A DNA stretch of 64,000 bases, taken from the NCBI RefSeq assembly GCF_000269985.1, contig NC_016109.1:8087001-8151000 (forward strand), written 5' to 3'. The position numbers and the translations under genes were made by a program. Position 1 is the first letter of the stretch, and each line of letters opens with the position of its first letter. Under the pieces are notes generated by a model that did not search any database, was not told the DNA's origin, and was given only the letters and a program-made list of their open reading frames with translations. The DNA is from Kitasatospora setae KM-6054. Lineage in GTDB: Bacteria > Actinomycetota > Actinomycetes > Streptomycetales > Streptomycetaceae. Positions 63,883 to 64,000 of this stretch are shown piece after piece.

Positions 63883-64000
63883 GTAAATCGACGGCGGCGC
63901 GCCATGCCGCGCCGTGTGGCGCCGCGCCATACGGCGCTGTGCTCTGCGGTGTCGCGCGAGCGATGCCTGGTCGCGCTGTGCCGCGTTGCGTCGCGGGAAA

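Noticed and set aside
63225..63905. A 226-codon minus-strand frame at the right edge
   Set aside because: It is antisense to the cupin gene, Pro/Arg-rich, and crosses the 28-bp repeat and the chitinase promoter region.

Overview
The window is very GC-rich, densely coding DNA with the habits of a streptomycete (Streptomyces, Kitasatospora or a close relative). Many starts are GTG, two secreted glycosidases appear to start with TTG, and several genes sit a few bases downstream of a -10 box and so look leaderless. Lineage markers include mycothiol-dependent DinB-fold enzymes, an LAATG class-E sortase signal, a DUF3516 helicase, a scar of an F420-dependent oxidoreductase, and a chitinase with a DasR-type site. 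No rRNA, tRNA, CRISPR array or intact mobile element was seen. All calls come from reading the sequence, without database searches.

Layout. 0.1-8.3 kb: an NAD-dependent DNA ligase, a sortase-anchored vWA surface protein, and a biotin operon transcribed bioB-bioA-bioD. 8.5-14.2 kb: small envelope proteins, an MFS exporter, a frameshifted TetR gene followed by an internally deleted DHA2 exporter, an Rrf2 regulator and a 2Fe-2S protein. 14.3-17.5 kb: a P1B-4 metal-export ATPase with a divergent NmtR-like sensor and a shared operator, then a small membrane protein. 17.47-17.72 kb: a 14-bp tandem repeat array. 18.5-24.9 kb: a four-gene MoxR / bpX5 / vWA / bpX6 ternary system whose three junctions all overlap by four bases. 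26.1-29.0 kb: a GH87-type alpha-1,3-glucanase with duplicated discoidin domains. 29.2-39.7 kb: accessory enzymes and regulators, including an APH-fold kinase, a DUF5937/ArsR regulator with an MFS exporter, an alcohol dehydrogenase with a TetR regulator and two matching operators, a chloramphenicol-phosphotransferase-like enzyme, and an SDR with an MmyB-type regulator. 39.7-43.8 kb: a DUF3516 helicase, a small secreted protein and a stand-alone KAS III. 43.8-45.9 kb: a decayed island with a truncated DinB-fold gene and an IS110 transposase remnant. 45.9-51.8 kb: a second MmyB/SDR pair, an FAD oxidoreductase, small envelope proteins, a TetR regulator and a PAP2 phosphatase. 52.0-52.7 kb: a deletion scar joining a nitrilase start to an F420-oxidoreductase end. 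52.7-58.6 kb: a large protein with a TerD-like region, a duplicated non-coding or small-ORF element, a macro-domain protein, an XRE-cupin regulator, a methyltransferase and a VanZ-like protein. 58.8-63.7 kb: a VOC protein, a ricin-domain beta-helix protein, a GH18 chitinase and a cupin.

The genes form local modules rather than one pathway. The best candidates for a poorly described system are the ternary conflict locus and, more tentatively, the TerD-like/macro-domain neighbourhood. Regulatory logic is unusually readable: metal sensor and operator, TetR with paired operators, MmyB palindromes, an Rrf2 dyad that also occurs at an exporter promoter, and a DasR-type site at the chitinase promoter.
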